Origin: Glossina fuscipes
Lineage: Eukaryota > Arthropoda > Insecta > Diptera > Glossinidae
NCBI RefSeq assembly: GCF_014805625.2
Contig: NW_023998415.1
Span: forward strand, 36,229,846 to 36,293,845
Reading direction: 5' to 3'
DNA length: 64,000 nucleotides
Shown here: piece after piece, positions 24,446 to 36,848 of the stretch
Numbering within the stretch: position 1 is the stretch's first letter
Layout of the letters: the number at the start of each line of letters is the position of its first letter
The notes under the pieces: model-generated
Database searches by the model: none
Told to the model about the DNA's origin: nothing
The model's input: only the letters and a program-made list of their open reading frames with translations
Position numbers and translations under genes: made by a program

Positions 24446-25715
24446 ATTCACTTAATAAGGAAAGGTTATAACTGACACCGTTATCCCAAAAAAGATTAAA
24501 AAAACGGCAGATGTGGCCGACTTTTGATATTCTTGTAGGATAATTTTGTAACAATTTATGAGCAACGATAATACCGGCGAGATCACGTTAGAGCAAAACT
24601 TTTTTCTTTAAGATAATTTGTGACTTCGAAAAGACCTCAACAAGGATCAACAAACGATTTCGGACCATATCTGCAAAATGCAATTCTAACCTCAAAAAGC
24701 AACAATTCGCCGCTCATTGCCCAGTGCACAACAGAATTATGATAAAGACAAGGTTTTTACATTTCATCGTTAGGTGCGATGACTTTTTTTGGTTCTTTTG
24801 TGCTCTTACAAATTTATCGGCGTATCGTGTGTGTACGTATGCAAACGTATGCAAGATGGCAGTAGTGTAGGGCAAAGTGTATCAGCTTTTTCGCTGAATG
24901 AAACAAACGATTAAAATGAAGTTCAGTTCAGTTATGAATTTCATTGAAGAGCATTTTTGAGAGGTTTTCTTCGATCTGAAGTTGTTACCTGTGCATGATT
25001 CGTCCATCCATTCTAATCGGATCTCTACATAAAATTTTTTTCATTATGAATATACATTGGCCCTGCTAACGCATTTAAGAACCGAATTACATACACATAT
25101 TATGCATACTCTTAGGTCGACATAGTTGAGACTGGGCTGTTAAGGAACTTTATTTTTAAAGCGAATAAATGCAATCTTTTCATTCTCATGTTCATTAATG
25201 CAAACTATAGATCTTTTTGCATTTAAATCGCAGACAATTCAACAAAATGTGAAGATTCAAAAATCGTTAACAATTGTTGTCTGCTTTAAATCGTAGACAA
25301 TTCAATTTGACCTGGCCTTGTGCGTCAACTCCGTCAGGCTGAGTAAGCAAACCAGCAATAAATCAATGGACCAAGCAAAGGTTTACAAATATACACACAA
25401 AACACGTTTCGATAATTTCACTTATCCTGTTTCCGTTATTCTCCTTCTCGGAATTCACGTTTAAAGGAGCTGCTTGTAAAATACATATGCATGCATCCAT
25501 ACTCATGCACGATGATCAATACGAATGTCTGGCATAAAATCAAGTGCACCAGTAAAATGCATTCAATATGATTTACATATGCAAGCGTATGCGTACTGGA
25601 CATGGATGTGTACGCGTTACATTTAAGTGTTTGCGTAAAATTTTTGAATAAAAACCGAAAATATCGAAAGAAGTGAAAGGTTGTGTTTGGCTTAAATCGA
25701 ATTTTCGGATGCCCT

Positions 25716-25749
<34 letters not shown>

Positions 25750-26299
25750 TATTCCTTGTGTTTTCATTAATACGTTTTATCGGTACAAGTTTATTATTCC
25801 ACGTATTATTATAGAGATCTTAAGAGAAGGCCACAACAAATACGTTCACATATATATATATATATATAAACTATTGGGTACTTTTAGTGTAAGAAAGTCA
25901 AAGCGTAGCGCAAATACGCTTAAGTATTACCTTCACGATGTGATTTTCGTTCAAATAACATTTTCGAACATCATATGTTTGTGTGGCGAAAATTGAAGGA
26001 AACACACGACACCGGTCTCCTCCATTGCTCACAACTATCAAGTATAACTACAATTAATGAGTCCTTCAGTGTCTTGTGCCATGCTGTAGCAACATTTATC
26101 GAAAGCAATGTACTCTCGCTCTCTCTCTCTCTCTCTCTGGTGGTTACAAAAAAAAAAAAAAAAAAAAACAAGTTAGAACATTTTATCGGCAAAGCCAACT
26201 GATTAGATCTCCTACATCAACTTATTTCCATATAAAAGCATAGCTTCTTTGGCGTGACAAAATTAACCTCCATGTCGAAGATATTATTGCAATTCGCCA
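24446..26299. other. Non-coding stretch, nothing recognised
   Basis: It contains a long poly-T (25718-25746), a short TA run (25852-25868), CT (26115-26139) and poly-A (26149-26168). Frames through these are rejected. An imperfect duplication occurs at about 25220-25310 (AAATCG-AGACAATTCAA twice). Confidence 0.5.
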
Positions 26300-26757
26300 T
26301 ATTTGGCATAAATTACTAAACCCTACACCCTAACACCGAATCGGATTCGAAAAATCCCCGCCACGTATTTCAGCTATGGTAGAGTTAATCTCTTTATCAA
26401 TTTACTGTTATAGACCAATTTTGGCTCTGACATATTATATAACGAAATAGTAACTAAACTCTTATCTCTTGGTTAAATAAAACCGAGTTCGAAACATCGC
26501 TCCCTGCAATGCGAATTTCGTATTTCGCTTTATCTATTAAGAAGTTTTGTAAATTGCACGACTTTTTCATCAACACGGCTTTAATACATTTTACATGGAC
26601 AGATAGACGAGCAGGCAGAGCTAAAGAGAATTAATAATAATAGAAGATGGGCTCGGATTAAACCCTTCTTAGTGTTCCATACATTACCGCGCAAACTTAA
26701 CATACCTTGTTCAAGAAACATTGTTGGGTATAAAAAGGGAAAAAGAAAAGACATTAA
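26300..26757 (+). repeat. Dispersed family B element, partial copy
   Basis: It shares GGTAGAGTTAATCTCTTTAT and CAATTTACT with the copy at about 31235. It ends with GACAGATAGACGAGCAGGC, AATAATAGAAGATGGGCTCG, CTTAACATACCTTGTTCAAG and TTGTTGGGTATAAAAAG. The start is approximate. It is followed within 10 bp by another family B copy in the same orientation. Confidence 0.65.
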
Positions 26758-26764
26758 GAACATT

Positions 26765-27275
26765 AAAACGTTACAATCGGGCAAGGCCGCCTTTACCACA
26801 CCCTATAACATCATTTACATTCGTCATAAACTATTAAAAAGTATGTAGAGATTCGCTTTTTATTGGCGAGGGGTCTTAAAAATGGATCCACAATGCCCAG
26901 CTATAATACTAAAGCAAATTTATATCTCTTTGCACCATTTTGCATTAATATTAAGACTTATATCTTAGCGTGACGTAAAGATGTAACTTTTGTAAGACGA
27001 TTTATCTGCGTAATCACGCAGATAGCAAACCCATTGCCTCTAAGTATTACGCATTCATTTAGTAATAGACAAGATGCTACTTTTCGCCAGTTTTCGTCAA
27101 TAAATTCATTTATTCAAAATGGGAATTTTTCTTTTTTTTTTTTGCATAATGATTTTTTCAAAATACGCCTTAATATAGAAAGTGATCGTAAAATAGCGTT
27201 TGTCCTCCAATATACCAAAACTCATTACATATTTAATACACAAACAGACATCAGGACAAGCAGACAGACTTGATT
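26765..27275 (+). repeat. Dispersed family B element, partial copy
   Basis: It starts with CGTTACAATCGGGCAAGGCC and CACACCCTATAACATC, and contains ATGGATCCACAATGCCC (the counterpart of the GGGTCAATTTTCATC segment). It ends around CAAACAGACATCAGGACAAG and CAGACAGACTTG. The usual terminal hairpin is missing, so it is 3'-truncated. Confidence 0.6.
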
Positions 27276-27670
27276 CGTTCAAAAAAAAAAAAAAAAAAGA
27301 AAAGGAAAAAAAAAACGATTTTGAACTGCCGGGCATAATGAAAGGTGAGTGAGTGTGTCTCTCAAGTTCTTCATGATGTTGCGTATGATACGTAGCCATA
27401 AATTTAATATAACGGGTACCACACACGGGGTGCAGTGTGTGATAGAGAGGAAACACTATAGAATGGTTATGATTGCATTTTCTCGGAAATTTTGCTCAAA
27501 ATTCGATTACGTATATTAATGTTTGTATATACTTGTAAAGTTGTTGTGTAAGTGTGTGTTGTTTAAGCGCAAGGAGTTTTGCATGCACTATGAAAACTTG
27601 ACAATGTAATCAAGTTTTTGATGTTAAAAACTAACTGATGTCGTAAATGTGTAATTGTAATGTTAGAAAA

Positions 27671-27711
27671 CAAACAACAACAAACAACAACAACAACAAC
27701 AACAACAACAA
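27671..27711. repeat. (AAC)n microsatellite
   Basis: About 13 CAA units with an AAAC interruption at the start. Confidence 0.95.
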
Positions 27712-28018
27712 TCATTGACATGTATACATACATATACATATATATATATAGAGTGTAAATAAATAAATGAAGTAAGACTGCAATGTAATGGTGGCGGTTA
27801 TGTTCGGAAATTTTTAAAGAGACTACATACTCTATTAGGTTTTTTTTTTTTTATTTTCTTTTCACTAAATATCGTTTTCGTTTTAGTTGCTTTTCAAACT
27901 GACACAATTTTTTCCCCTGCCAAACTTTTCCTACGTTGTTTTGCAATTGGTGCTTAGGTACAATTTTCTTTCAAAATGACATAACGTAGTCTTAACATTA
28001 TCTCGTCATCACCTCGTC

Positions 28019-28074
28019 TCAACGTCAACGTCAACGTCAACGTTAACTCATCATCATCATCATTATCATCATCG

Positions 28075-28108
<34 letters not shown>

Positions 28109-28126
28109 TATTATTATTATTATTAA
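28019..28126. repeat. Compound (AACGTC)n-(ATC)n-(ATT)n repeat
   Basis: About four AACGTC hexamers (28019-28042) pass directly into an ATC run with single-base variants, then into five or six ATT units. Each motif differs from the next by simple changes, as if by successive slippage. Confidence 0.9.
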
Positions 28127-28961
28127 TGCTCTCAGCGTACATTCATGTCCTTTTGCTCCGTTATTGTCCTTTCAAAAAAAACACTTTAGGTTATTTTCTG
28201 AACATCATTTGCCATAAAAACCATACACATGGGAAAATGTAATAGGTAAGGCAAGAAAGAAGCAATAGTTTTTATATATTTTAATGGCTCAAGTCGAACT
28301 AACGCATATCTATTAATGATAATGCGTAATATTATCATTTCTAAAGGCATTAAAACCTCTTATCGAGATGATGGCTCAACAGCCTATGCCCTCTTTTCTA
28401 TCTGTAATCTAAACTTGAAGAAATTTATGAGTGAATAAATTCGAAGCATATAAAAATACAATTTTCTGCATATCAATATTGAAAAGTCATTCAAAATATA
28501 TTCAGCCGATAGCTCTTTCTTTCGCTTAGCGCCGTGAATCATCTGTCGCGGATTTCTAAAATTGCGAAATTCTAAAAGCAGAAGCAGCAGAACAAGATAG
28601 CATTCTTACAAATATTTATGGTGTATGCTTGTAAGTGAACTGATCTAAGAGAGAGAATAAATTAATTTTAATTTTAATTTGAAAATTTCTTAAGTCTCAT
28701 GAAAGGATCCAAAATCCTTTGCTCGGACAATGCATGGAAATGGGGAAAATTCATTGCGAACAATTTCTTTTGTTCGCTTGTTGAGATTAACTGGACAAAG
28801 CCATTGGGGATGGCTTATATGTCCATTGAAAGAAATTTTTAGAAAATTATTGAAGAAAATGTAAGCGATGCCTCTTCTTTTCGTTTTTCTGATTACGCAA
28901 GTAAGTACGGTTTTTACATCCGGGACTCCGAAAGGCCAAGAGATTCTTCTTCTATTCTTCT

Positions 28962-28964
<3 letters not shown>

Positions 28965-29011
<47 letters not shown>

Positions 29012-29021
29012 NNNNNNNNNN

Positions 29022-29083
<62 letters not shown>
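28965..29083. repeat. Long (CT)n microsatellite interrupted by a 10-N gap
   Basis: There is pure CT on both sides of the ten N at 29012-29021. The gap almost certainly reflects assembly failure inside the repeat, so the true length is unknown. Confidence 0.95.
29012..29021. other. Assembly gap (10 N)
   Basis: Ten N inside the CT run; the gap size is a placeholder. Confidence 0.95.
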
Positions 29084-29086
<3 letters not shown>

Positions 29087-29673
29087 TTTGCTCTCTTTCG
29101 CTTTCTCTCTCTCAATTCCCTTCAAGTAGAACGACGCAGTGTCTGATGCTGTTGGTATAATTTGAACGAATATTTTAATTTTCGAAAATCGTTCGATCGT
29201 TAGCTGATGAACGGATACGTTACCGAAGAAAGCCGCCACATTCAAAATGACGCTTGGCGCTATTCCCGTAAAAATTTGCAATGATCAACTTTATGGAGTT
29301 CTATGAAAATTGCATTCTTTAAGTAAGCAAGCATAAGCTTCGAAGCTTTCTCAAGCTTTTGCACTCTACTTTTGGAATTTTATACGACTGCAATTGGTGA
29401 TTAAAATTCGAAATAATGATTAAAGAAAGAAATTTACAAAAGTTGTTCTTGCGACCAAAACGAGTCTCGTTACCGATGTGTGCATGTTTTTGATATGTGT
29501 CTATGCATACCACGATGTTACCTAGAATATGAAAAGCATAATATATTCGCCGCCGTTAAATATGAAAACAAAATATCAACTCCATGCTTGTAATCGTTAG
29601 GCTTGTACAAATATTACAGTCTTACATCTACTGATAAAGAAGTCCTTTCATCGGAATATAAGCTAAAAAAATT

Positions 29674-29704
<31 letters not shown>

Positions 29705-29965
29705 GATATATGAAAAAAAGCGAAAACTATAACTCTTAGTAAACATTTAGTATTTAATGAAAGTTGACATCACACACGCATACAAAACGTTCCGACGTTC
29801 TCTCTAATGAGGAACAACCATTAAAGATTGTTTTAGTATAGCTTAGCGGGAAAAAGTAGATGGAAAGGAAAACTAATAGAAAAACAACCATATCTGGGTT
29901 ACCGGTATTTACAATCGTAGGCCTCTAACTTTTTGCATACACATACATATACACATAACACACAT

Positions 29966-29974
<9 letters not shown>

Positions 29975-30019
<45 letters not shown>
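29975..30019. repeat. (TA)n microsatellite
   Basis: About 22 TA units preceded by CACA-rich sequence. Confidence 0.95.
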
Positions 30020-30021
<2 letters not shown>

Positions 30022-30273
30022 TACATACAGAATTGTAAATTGCGAAAAATCTCTGTAAACATCAATTCAAATTACAATTGAATGTTTATGGTTGATATAC
30101 AACAAAAGTATGCTGAACATAATGAAAGTTTGTTTTGCTTTTACTCTTTGTATTTCTACCTCTTACGCCATTAGAAAATTATTTCGAAAATATTTCTAGA
30201 TCAGTAAACGGGTTCGGTTAAAAGACGAAGCAAAAAACAATTTGTGAAAAAAAAAAGTATTTATTAATTCGTT

Positions 30274-30375
30274 TAACCGCCTGAGTCGCCGAAGGTAAAG
30301 AATCCTAAAATTAGCAACTCAATGCTCGTGGGTTCAAATCCCAAGTGCGGTAGAGTTTTTAATAAAGCCAATGAT
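30274..30375 (+). mobile_element. SINE copy 3, tRNA-like head
   Basis: It reads AACCGCCTGAGTCGCCGAAG at the A-box end and GTGGGTTCAAATCCCAAGTG at the B-box, then CGGTAGAGTTTTTAATAAAG. The B-box GGGTTCAAATCCC matches the polymerase III consensus better than in the other copies. ACCGC can pair with GCGGT as an acceptor-stem remnant. It shares GCAACTCAATG, TCGTGGGTT and TAGAGTTTTTAA with the copy at 17482. No AAT tail or target duplication was found, so it is likely older or 3'-truncated. Confidence 0.7.
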
Positions 30376-30979
30376 AGTCTTAGATGTTCCCAGAGAATTA
30401 TTTGACAAAAACTTTTCAAATATTTCGAAATATATTTTGTTATATAACGATTCAAAGTGATTATGAAAGGATTCGTCTTAGCCCTATAATGAAGCAGATT
30501 ACTTGCGTGTTTAGAAAACCGATTGGAATCTCAAGCCCAGAGCACTTTACTTGATATTAAGTTTGCTAAGAGATATCTTTTAAAAGACTAAGTTCCATTA
30601 AAAACTTTTTTTTTAAAGATTTTTAAAGAACAAATTTTTTTAAATTTTTTAAATCATTATGTATGTAAAATATTCATTCTTCTTCATTCTATTGTATTGT
30701 GTAATTTTGTTAAAAAATGTTCTTTTTATTATGTAATAAAATTAATTATTTATATAGAAATAAGTAAGAATTTTATAATCGTGCGTGGCCCTAAATCACT
30801 TTGTCTAATACAGTTAATCCATCAAAAATTGCCCACTGTTGTCATGCAAGAGCCAACTTTTCATGAGGGCCCGCGTATTCGAGCATGTTCAAAGTATCAT
30901 CTGACACGGTCCAAATTCTGCAAACTTAATTTACTTACGAAACAATTTTATTATTTTTCAGGTAAAGCAAGTTTTTCGT
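30376..30979. other. Non-coding, probably decayed family B sequence in part
   Basis: No gene is supported. A 136-codon frame at 30697-31107 lies mostly in family B-like sequence and is rejected. The start of the family B block is hard to place here. Confidence 0.4.
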
Positions 30980-32150
30980 TACAACTTCTATATATTCTAA
31001 GCTCTGCAAGATTTACCTATGTGATCCAAATTTCCTACCGAAAAATTTTTTGTCAAAATCGCTTTCAAAAGCTCTTACTGTTTATAAAAAAATCCTATAT
31101 GGAGTGAGGAGTGAAGTTGATTCACTTTATTTTTACGTTCAATTACGATCTTTTCAGCATGTAATGGCTTACATTTCCTGAGAATCCTTACATACGGTAG
31201 TATTCGAAAAATAGACCCGCGTGTTTCAAAGTCGGTAAAGTTGATTTCTTTATCAATTTGCTAATATGATCTATTTTTCACTATGAAATATTCAAAAATT
31301 TTACTGTTTACCATATAAAGATTCCGTTTTGGTAGGAATGGTTATAAGAGTGGAGGTTCGAACAATTTCCTCAGCCGAACCAAATTATTCATACCAATTT
31401 AATATGTTAAGATACAATTATCCCGTGAATTTTATCGAGAAATTTTGAAAATTATCATTTTTGAATGGACCGATCCGAACTATTTTCAATATCATTCGTC
31501 CTTGAGCCAAGCCACACAACTACGTAAGTTACTTGTTAGAGATTTTATTATTTTTCAGCTAAGTCCGTCATAAAAAACTTCTAATTAAACTTTCTCATCA
31601 TATAAGGATTTATATTTCTGTATATATTGGTTTTTAAAAAATAGATCTATGTGATCCGAACTTCCTACGGTTAATTTTTATGGCAAATCACTGCTTTGGA
31701 CCAATTTTCATTGTAAAATATTGAAAATTACACCTTTTTATCATACGAAGATTTAGTTTTCTCAATCGGACCGAAATATTTCACATCGACTTTAAATGGG
31801 GACATATCATTACTTAGCGATTTTTATCGAGAAACTTTGAATATTGCATTTTTTTTTTCATATAATGACTTTTTAAAATAACACTTTATAGACTTGGGGC
31901 GTGGTCGAACAAGTGATTCAATTCAAACCATTTTCAATAGAGTTCTTCGTTTGATCAAAATACATCAAGGTGTCAAATTTCGTCAATGCATCTCAAAAAC
32001 ACATCGACAGACATTAGACGGACATGTGGACAGATAAGCTTTGAAAAAAATCGGCATAATAGAAGGTGGGCCTATCTTAAATTCTTCTGGGTATTACATA
32101 ATTTTACACAAACTTAGTACACCCTTCTACCAAAATTGGCCGTAGGATGT
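30980..32150 (+). repeat. Family B element with internal partial repeats
   Basis: Family B motifs recur about three times in the same orientation: GTGATCCAAATTTCCTACCG near 31021, ATTCGAAAAATAGACCCGCG near 31202, and GTGATCCGAACTTCCTACGG near 31650. Segments resembling TATCGAGAAATTTTGAAAATT occur near 31434 and 31825. It ends with GACGGACATGTGGACAGATA, GGCATAATAGAAGGTGGGCC and TAGTACACCCTTCTACC. It is either an expanded element or several nested copies. Non-coding. Confidence 0.65.
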
Positions 32151-33310
32151 GATTATTGCTCCATTGCGATAAGACGTTGGTCGAGTCTACAATGTTATCC
32201 AAACTTCTTTTCACTGCGCTAATGTTTTAAAAGCCGATTGGAGTTCAAGCAATAAGGTTGTGCCGCCAGCATAGGAAATAGGTGAGGAGACTTTCACCTG
32301 TACTCTACGCAATTTATTTATATATCCGAAAGACTCCGCCACAATTTCTATTAGCCGATTGCAAGCTAATAGGCACTTTAAGATACAAAGATATTATGCT
32401 GCATGTAGGCACTTTAAGCTAAACTAAAATAGAAAAGAACATCAACGTAAACAGATTGGAAGGCGAAAAAAGGGGAAAAAGCAAAAAGTGGAAGAAAAAC
32501 TTATGGGCACCAAACTTGACGCATTCCCCTTACCAATAACCATAAATTCCTATTTCTATGGAATGCAAGCGTATCCCTAGATCAACGGAAGACAGGAGAG
32601 TTTGGAAAATGAAAGAATTCGGAGCAATCGCCCTTTGAAAATATTCCGTCTGAATCCACTGTGAAAGTTATTAAGATTATTGCGAAAAACGCGAAGGGAA
32701 TCAAACATCTTATGATTGACTCTCAACGAGGAGCGTTAACGTCAATTGAATTTAATAAAACTGATATATACTTAAAAGGAATTTGCGTTTTCCTAGCCAC
32801 TGTTAATCGATTTGTGTATGCGTACATTTGTAAGCTAAGGGAAAGAACGGGTGAGATCCCATGCAAGGTTACACAATGCAAGTAGTATGATCTGCTTCTG
32901 CGCAGACTCAGTTGAGTCAATGCGAACCAAACAACCAATTTGTTGGAGAATAGTCAAGAATAAGTCTGACTAGTCTCACGAATAATTTTTTCGTTGCATA
33001 AGGACCATCATATTCATTCGACCATTAAAGCCATGAAGTCTAAAATTGACTTTTTGGTTCATTTACTATAATGCAGCAAATGCAGAGACTTGGAACTTTT
33101 TCTTTACAATGCAATACACTACAGTGTACATACAATGAGCTGAAAGGTGAAGAGAGGAAAGTCAAAATTTTGCCTTTATTCAGTTTCAAGGATATAAAGT
33201 TTACTTTACACCATAATACGACGGCATATACATCAGCTTGGAGTAGCTGTGAAACTTCTAGTGAACACTTTTCTGTTGATTATTTCTTTAAAGTAATTTT
33301 TTTTTTTTTT
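32151..33310. other. Non-coding stretch, nothing recognised
   Basis: No gene or known repeat was identified. A short inverted repeat CTATTAGC...GCTAATAG lies at 32348-32372. Frames of about 70 codons near 32661-32938 overlap on both strands with no coding bias. Confidence 0.45.
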
Positions 33311-34055
33311 ATACCCACCACTATAAGATGGGGGTGTAGTCGTTTTGTTCTTTTCCATAATATATGTAACGCCCAGAACGAAGCTTCAGAGACCCTATAA
33401 AGTATATATATGAGTATATATATATTCTTGATCAGCATAAAATTCTGAGTTAATTTTGCAATGTCTGTCCGTCTTTATGTTTATGTGGTGTGTCCTGGCC
33501 GCAAAAATCAAGATATCGACTTCGAATTTGATAGAAACATTGAAAGTTGCTGCACGCAGGTTGCTATTGAAAGAAATCGGTCGGAGCAGGAGCGCGCAGT
33601 GAAGCGTAAACCTAACGCAACTCAGATTTTGGGATTTTTGCTCGTTACTCGGAAATTATAAAAGTTAGATGGTTGAAATTTTCCACATTTACTTTACGAT
33701 GCACTTTACTCCTTACGTGCCAAAAGGGAGAACATGTTCGCCATGTCCACGCAAAATTGCAAGTGATTGAACTTTATTTTTTCACTTTTTTCGGTCTCTT
33801 CTGATTATTCATAAGGCATACAGCAAACAAGACCGAATGTTTAACACTATTTTGTACACTCCTTAAATAAAGATAGATTGTTTGCTCAGAAATGGGTTCA
33901 TTTTAAAATGAACAAAGTAGACATCAAGAATAATTTATTCTTACCAATACCTGCGATATGGATATCAAATAAAAGAGCTTGGAGAGCAGAATGCGAAGAA
34001 GATGGTGGTGGGTACGCCAGATTCAGCCTTCGCCGAATACAACTTTTTTACTTGT
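33311..34055 (+). repeat. Dispersed family A element, long copy
   Basis: It begins ATACCCACCACTATAAGATG, continues with GTAACGCCCAGAACGAAGCT, a CTTGATCAGCATAAAATTCT core and TGTCTGTCCGTC. The body matches the copies at 61850-61990 and 62460-63010, including GATAGAAACATTGAAAGTT and AGCAGGAGCGCGCAGTGAAG, then GAGCTTGGAGAGCAGAATG and GGTGGTGGGTACGCC at the far end. Family A is thus about 740 bp when long and non-coding. Frames inside it (33461-33661, 33878-34072) are repeat sequence. Confidence 0.75.
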
Positions 34056-34379
34056 TTTTTATCATATCATAAAAAATCAATTAAAGCAATTATATAACTA
34101 ACTGATTACACGGTCTGTTTAAGAGACGATTGACATTTGCGTAGTCGTAAAGCGAATAGCCAGCTGTGGAATGGACTTGGAATGATATGATTTCTTTTTG
34201 ACATTGCGGCCTTACTATTCATACATGAACGTCGGTCTGTCCTTGTTAGCTGTGCGATAGGCGTAAATTTTTAATGTATAGGGTAAATTTATCGCCAATC
34301 TTAAGTAAACCTACACTATAAGCAATAGTCCGCGTGTCGGAGACATTTCAAACATTCCAAGATTAAGAATTCTGTACAA

Positions 34380-34806
34380 AATTTCACATATTTTTGTTGT
34401 ATAATCTATTGCGACTTAAGAATTCCGTTGATCAGAAAACAAAGTTTTATAAAACATAATTAAAAACACTATGGATGCAGTTATTCGATGTTGGGAAATG
34501 TTGGTCGAAAAAATGATCCGATCCGAATCAATCAAAAAAGCATTTCTCCTTGATATGAGACATGTCTGCGCAACAAAATCCTTCAAAGATATCTCTCGAA
34601 TTGCGATCTGTAGTTTGAACACAAAAAATCCGCACAGACGGATAGACAAAAATTGTGATTGGTAGTTTAAACACAAAAGGCCCGGACAGACGGACAGACG
34701 GACAGACAAACTTAACTCTGCCGGTATAATAAAAGTTGCATCTATCTCAAGCCCTTCTGGCTGTTGGCCACATCCGCACCAAATGAATATTCCTTTGCAC
34801 CACAAG
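34380..34806 (+). repeat. Dispersed family B element, partial copy with a duplicated segment
   Basis: The 3' part has GGTATAATAAAAGTTGCATC, CTCAAGCCCTTCTGG and the terminal GCACCACAAGTGGTAATG. About 53 bp containing TGTAGTTTGAACACAAAA plus a GACGGA/GACAAA stretch is repeated (about 34600-34651 and 34652-34710), the second time with an expanded GACG-GACA run. Confidence 0.65.
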
Positions 34807-36137
34807 TGGTAATGTTTGTTTGTTTGCATTCCCATGTGCCCAGGTATTTACTAAATTAAATATAAGAGCTTCTGGTCGATTGATTAGTGGATCATAAAAG
34901 TGAGAAATAACTTTTGTTTTTTCTCTCCTCAGGCGATAGGCTTCATACATGTATGCTGCAGGATGCTGGTTAAGAAAGATAATCAATGGGCAGAGAAAGA
35001 TAAAAGGAGGATAGGGTTTGTGTATATACGATTTGAAAGTGCAAACATCTAGTATCTACTTCAGGTGGGTCGAGAAAGTCGCAAAGTCCTAGCGACTGGT
35101 GCACAGTGGCGCGTTATTAGCTATTTTGTTCTAGCTTTCTTTGATCGTTAGTAGGTGTAGTTGTATGTCCCTAGTAGCAGTATTTTTATCGAAAAATCAT
35201 ATTAAATGACTCATTTGCTATTTCATTATAATGTTTCAATGAACTCTTTTTTTGGTTTTTTTTTTTATTTTTATTTTTTTTTTTTATTATGTATTTACAA
35301 ATATCTCACATGTGTTACCGGCTAGTCTTTGCATAACTTTTTTCATATGTTTGTTTTTTTTATTTTTGTCTTTAGCATTTGCTAAAAATTTTGTAAAAAA
35401 GTACATTATTTATTCAGTTATTTTTTTATTTATTTTTTTTTTTTTTTTTGTTTTTTTAAACATTTGAACACTGCGTAGCTGTATAAACGGTTTTTGTACA
35501 TTTTTATTTTTCGCATATTTTTTGTATCAACCAACCATAGTAAACGTCATTTTGTCATCATCAAAGTGTAAATATAGTTCCGGGTGCATGGGATTTGAGT
35601 TGAAAAAACAAATGCAAAGACTAAAATTTACATATTATATATAAAAAATAAAAAAAATGAAAAAAAATGAAAAAAAATGAAAACTCAAACAACAAAAACA
35701 AAAAAAAAAACAAAATGTAAGCTACGCATTGCGAATCACTAGAGAGGTTCTAACATTTCATTTGTAATACGTTATTAGGTGTTTACGTCTTCCCTATTAA
35801 ACTGCGTTCATTACAACTGCGAATCGATTAGAAACTCCATTGAATTATGAATTATCATTGATCGGGAGGTCGTTGATTAGTCGATCGATTTTTTAGAAAA
35901 CATTTCATTCAATGAAACTATTGTTTAATGATCATTGATTTAGATTAAATGGAAAATTTAATAATGCGTAGCGTAGTAACGAGTCGCCTACACTCTGTAG
36001 CAATATTATTATTGTTTATTTTTCTTTTCAATGGATTTAAATTTTCTTATTTTATTTTAGCTCAAAAGTTTATAAAGTGTGATTGTCTGTCCCTTTAGTA
36101 CACAGCTGTTGTCGACTGAATGCGTTAATAATGACAC

Positions 36138-36300
36138 TTTTTATACCCTCTATGATGAGAGCAAAAAAAAAATACGACTAAACCACTTTTCTTATTGCGT
36201 TTGTAACATTTCAGAAATCGTGCGTTACAGATCACATCGACTATGCATTTATTTAATGCATGTAGTTAGTCTGTCAGTCTGTCATTGCAAAAATTATAAA
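36138..36300 (+). repeat. Probable decayed family A copy
   Basis: It has the family A opening TTTATACCCTCTATGATGAG, a GTTTGTAACA segment and GTCTGTCAGTCTGTC tetramers in the expected order. The core between them is badly decayed. Confidence 0.4.
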
Positions 36301-36696
36301 AATGAAGAAAAAATACGCATTTGCTCGTTCTTCGATAGATTTAGAAATGCTATTAAAATAAATTCACTAACAACATCATCCATTACACTCCAAGCATTTC
36401 GGGTATAAAAACAAAAAAAAAAAAAAAGAAAAACCAAATTGTTACACACATTAATCGGATCTGTTATTACAGAAGCATATGCATTTTACTTTTCTTTTCT
36501 TTCCGTTTGTTTTTTTTTGTTTTGTTTTCCTTTTTTTTTTGGTTTATTTACTTTGGTGAAGAGCATCCAAGATGCGGTTTAACACAAAAATATTGTTTAC
36601 TTTTTTCAATTGTTTTTCCACACGAACCCTTTCCCACAATGTGGTGATTGATTGATTTATATGTGAAATGAGAGAGAGAGAGAGAGAGTTGTGTGT

Positions 36697-36730
36697 TGCT
36701 GTTGTTGCTGTTGTTGCTGTTGTTGCTGTT
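36697..36730. repeat. (TTGCTG)n hexanucleotide repeat
   Basis: About five GTTGCT units. Confidence 0.9.
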
Positions 36731-36804
36731 CTGTTTGTAATCTCTTATGATAGATTGTGTACTTGAACGTGTTAGGTTTTTAATTTAAACGATTTTCGTT
36801 TCAC

Positions 36805-36848
<44 letters not shown>

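Larger units (their letters stand above)
27276..30273. other. Non-coding, microsatellite-rich
   Basis: It holds poly-A, AAC, a compound AACGTC/ATC/ATT run, a long CT run with an N gap, and TA runs. Frames through these encode only repeated residues and are rejected. No gene was recognised. Confidence 0.6.

Noticed and set aside
28690..29281. Arg/Glu- and Ser/Leu-rich frames on both strands
   Set aside because: These are translations of the CT microsatellite and cross an N gap.
30697..31107. 136-codon plus-strand frame
   Set aside because: It lies mostly in family B repeat sequence whose other copies do not keep the frame.
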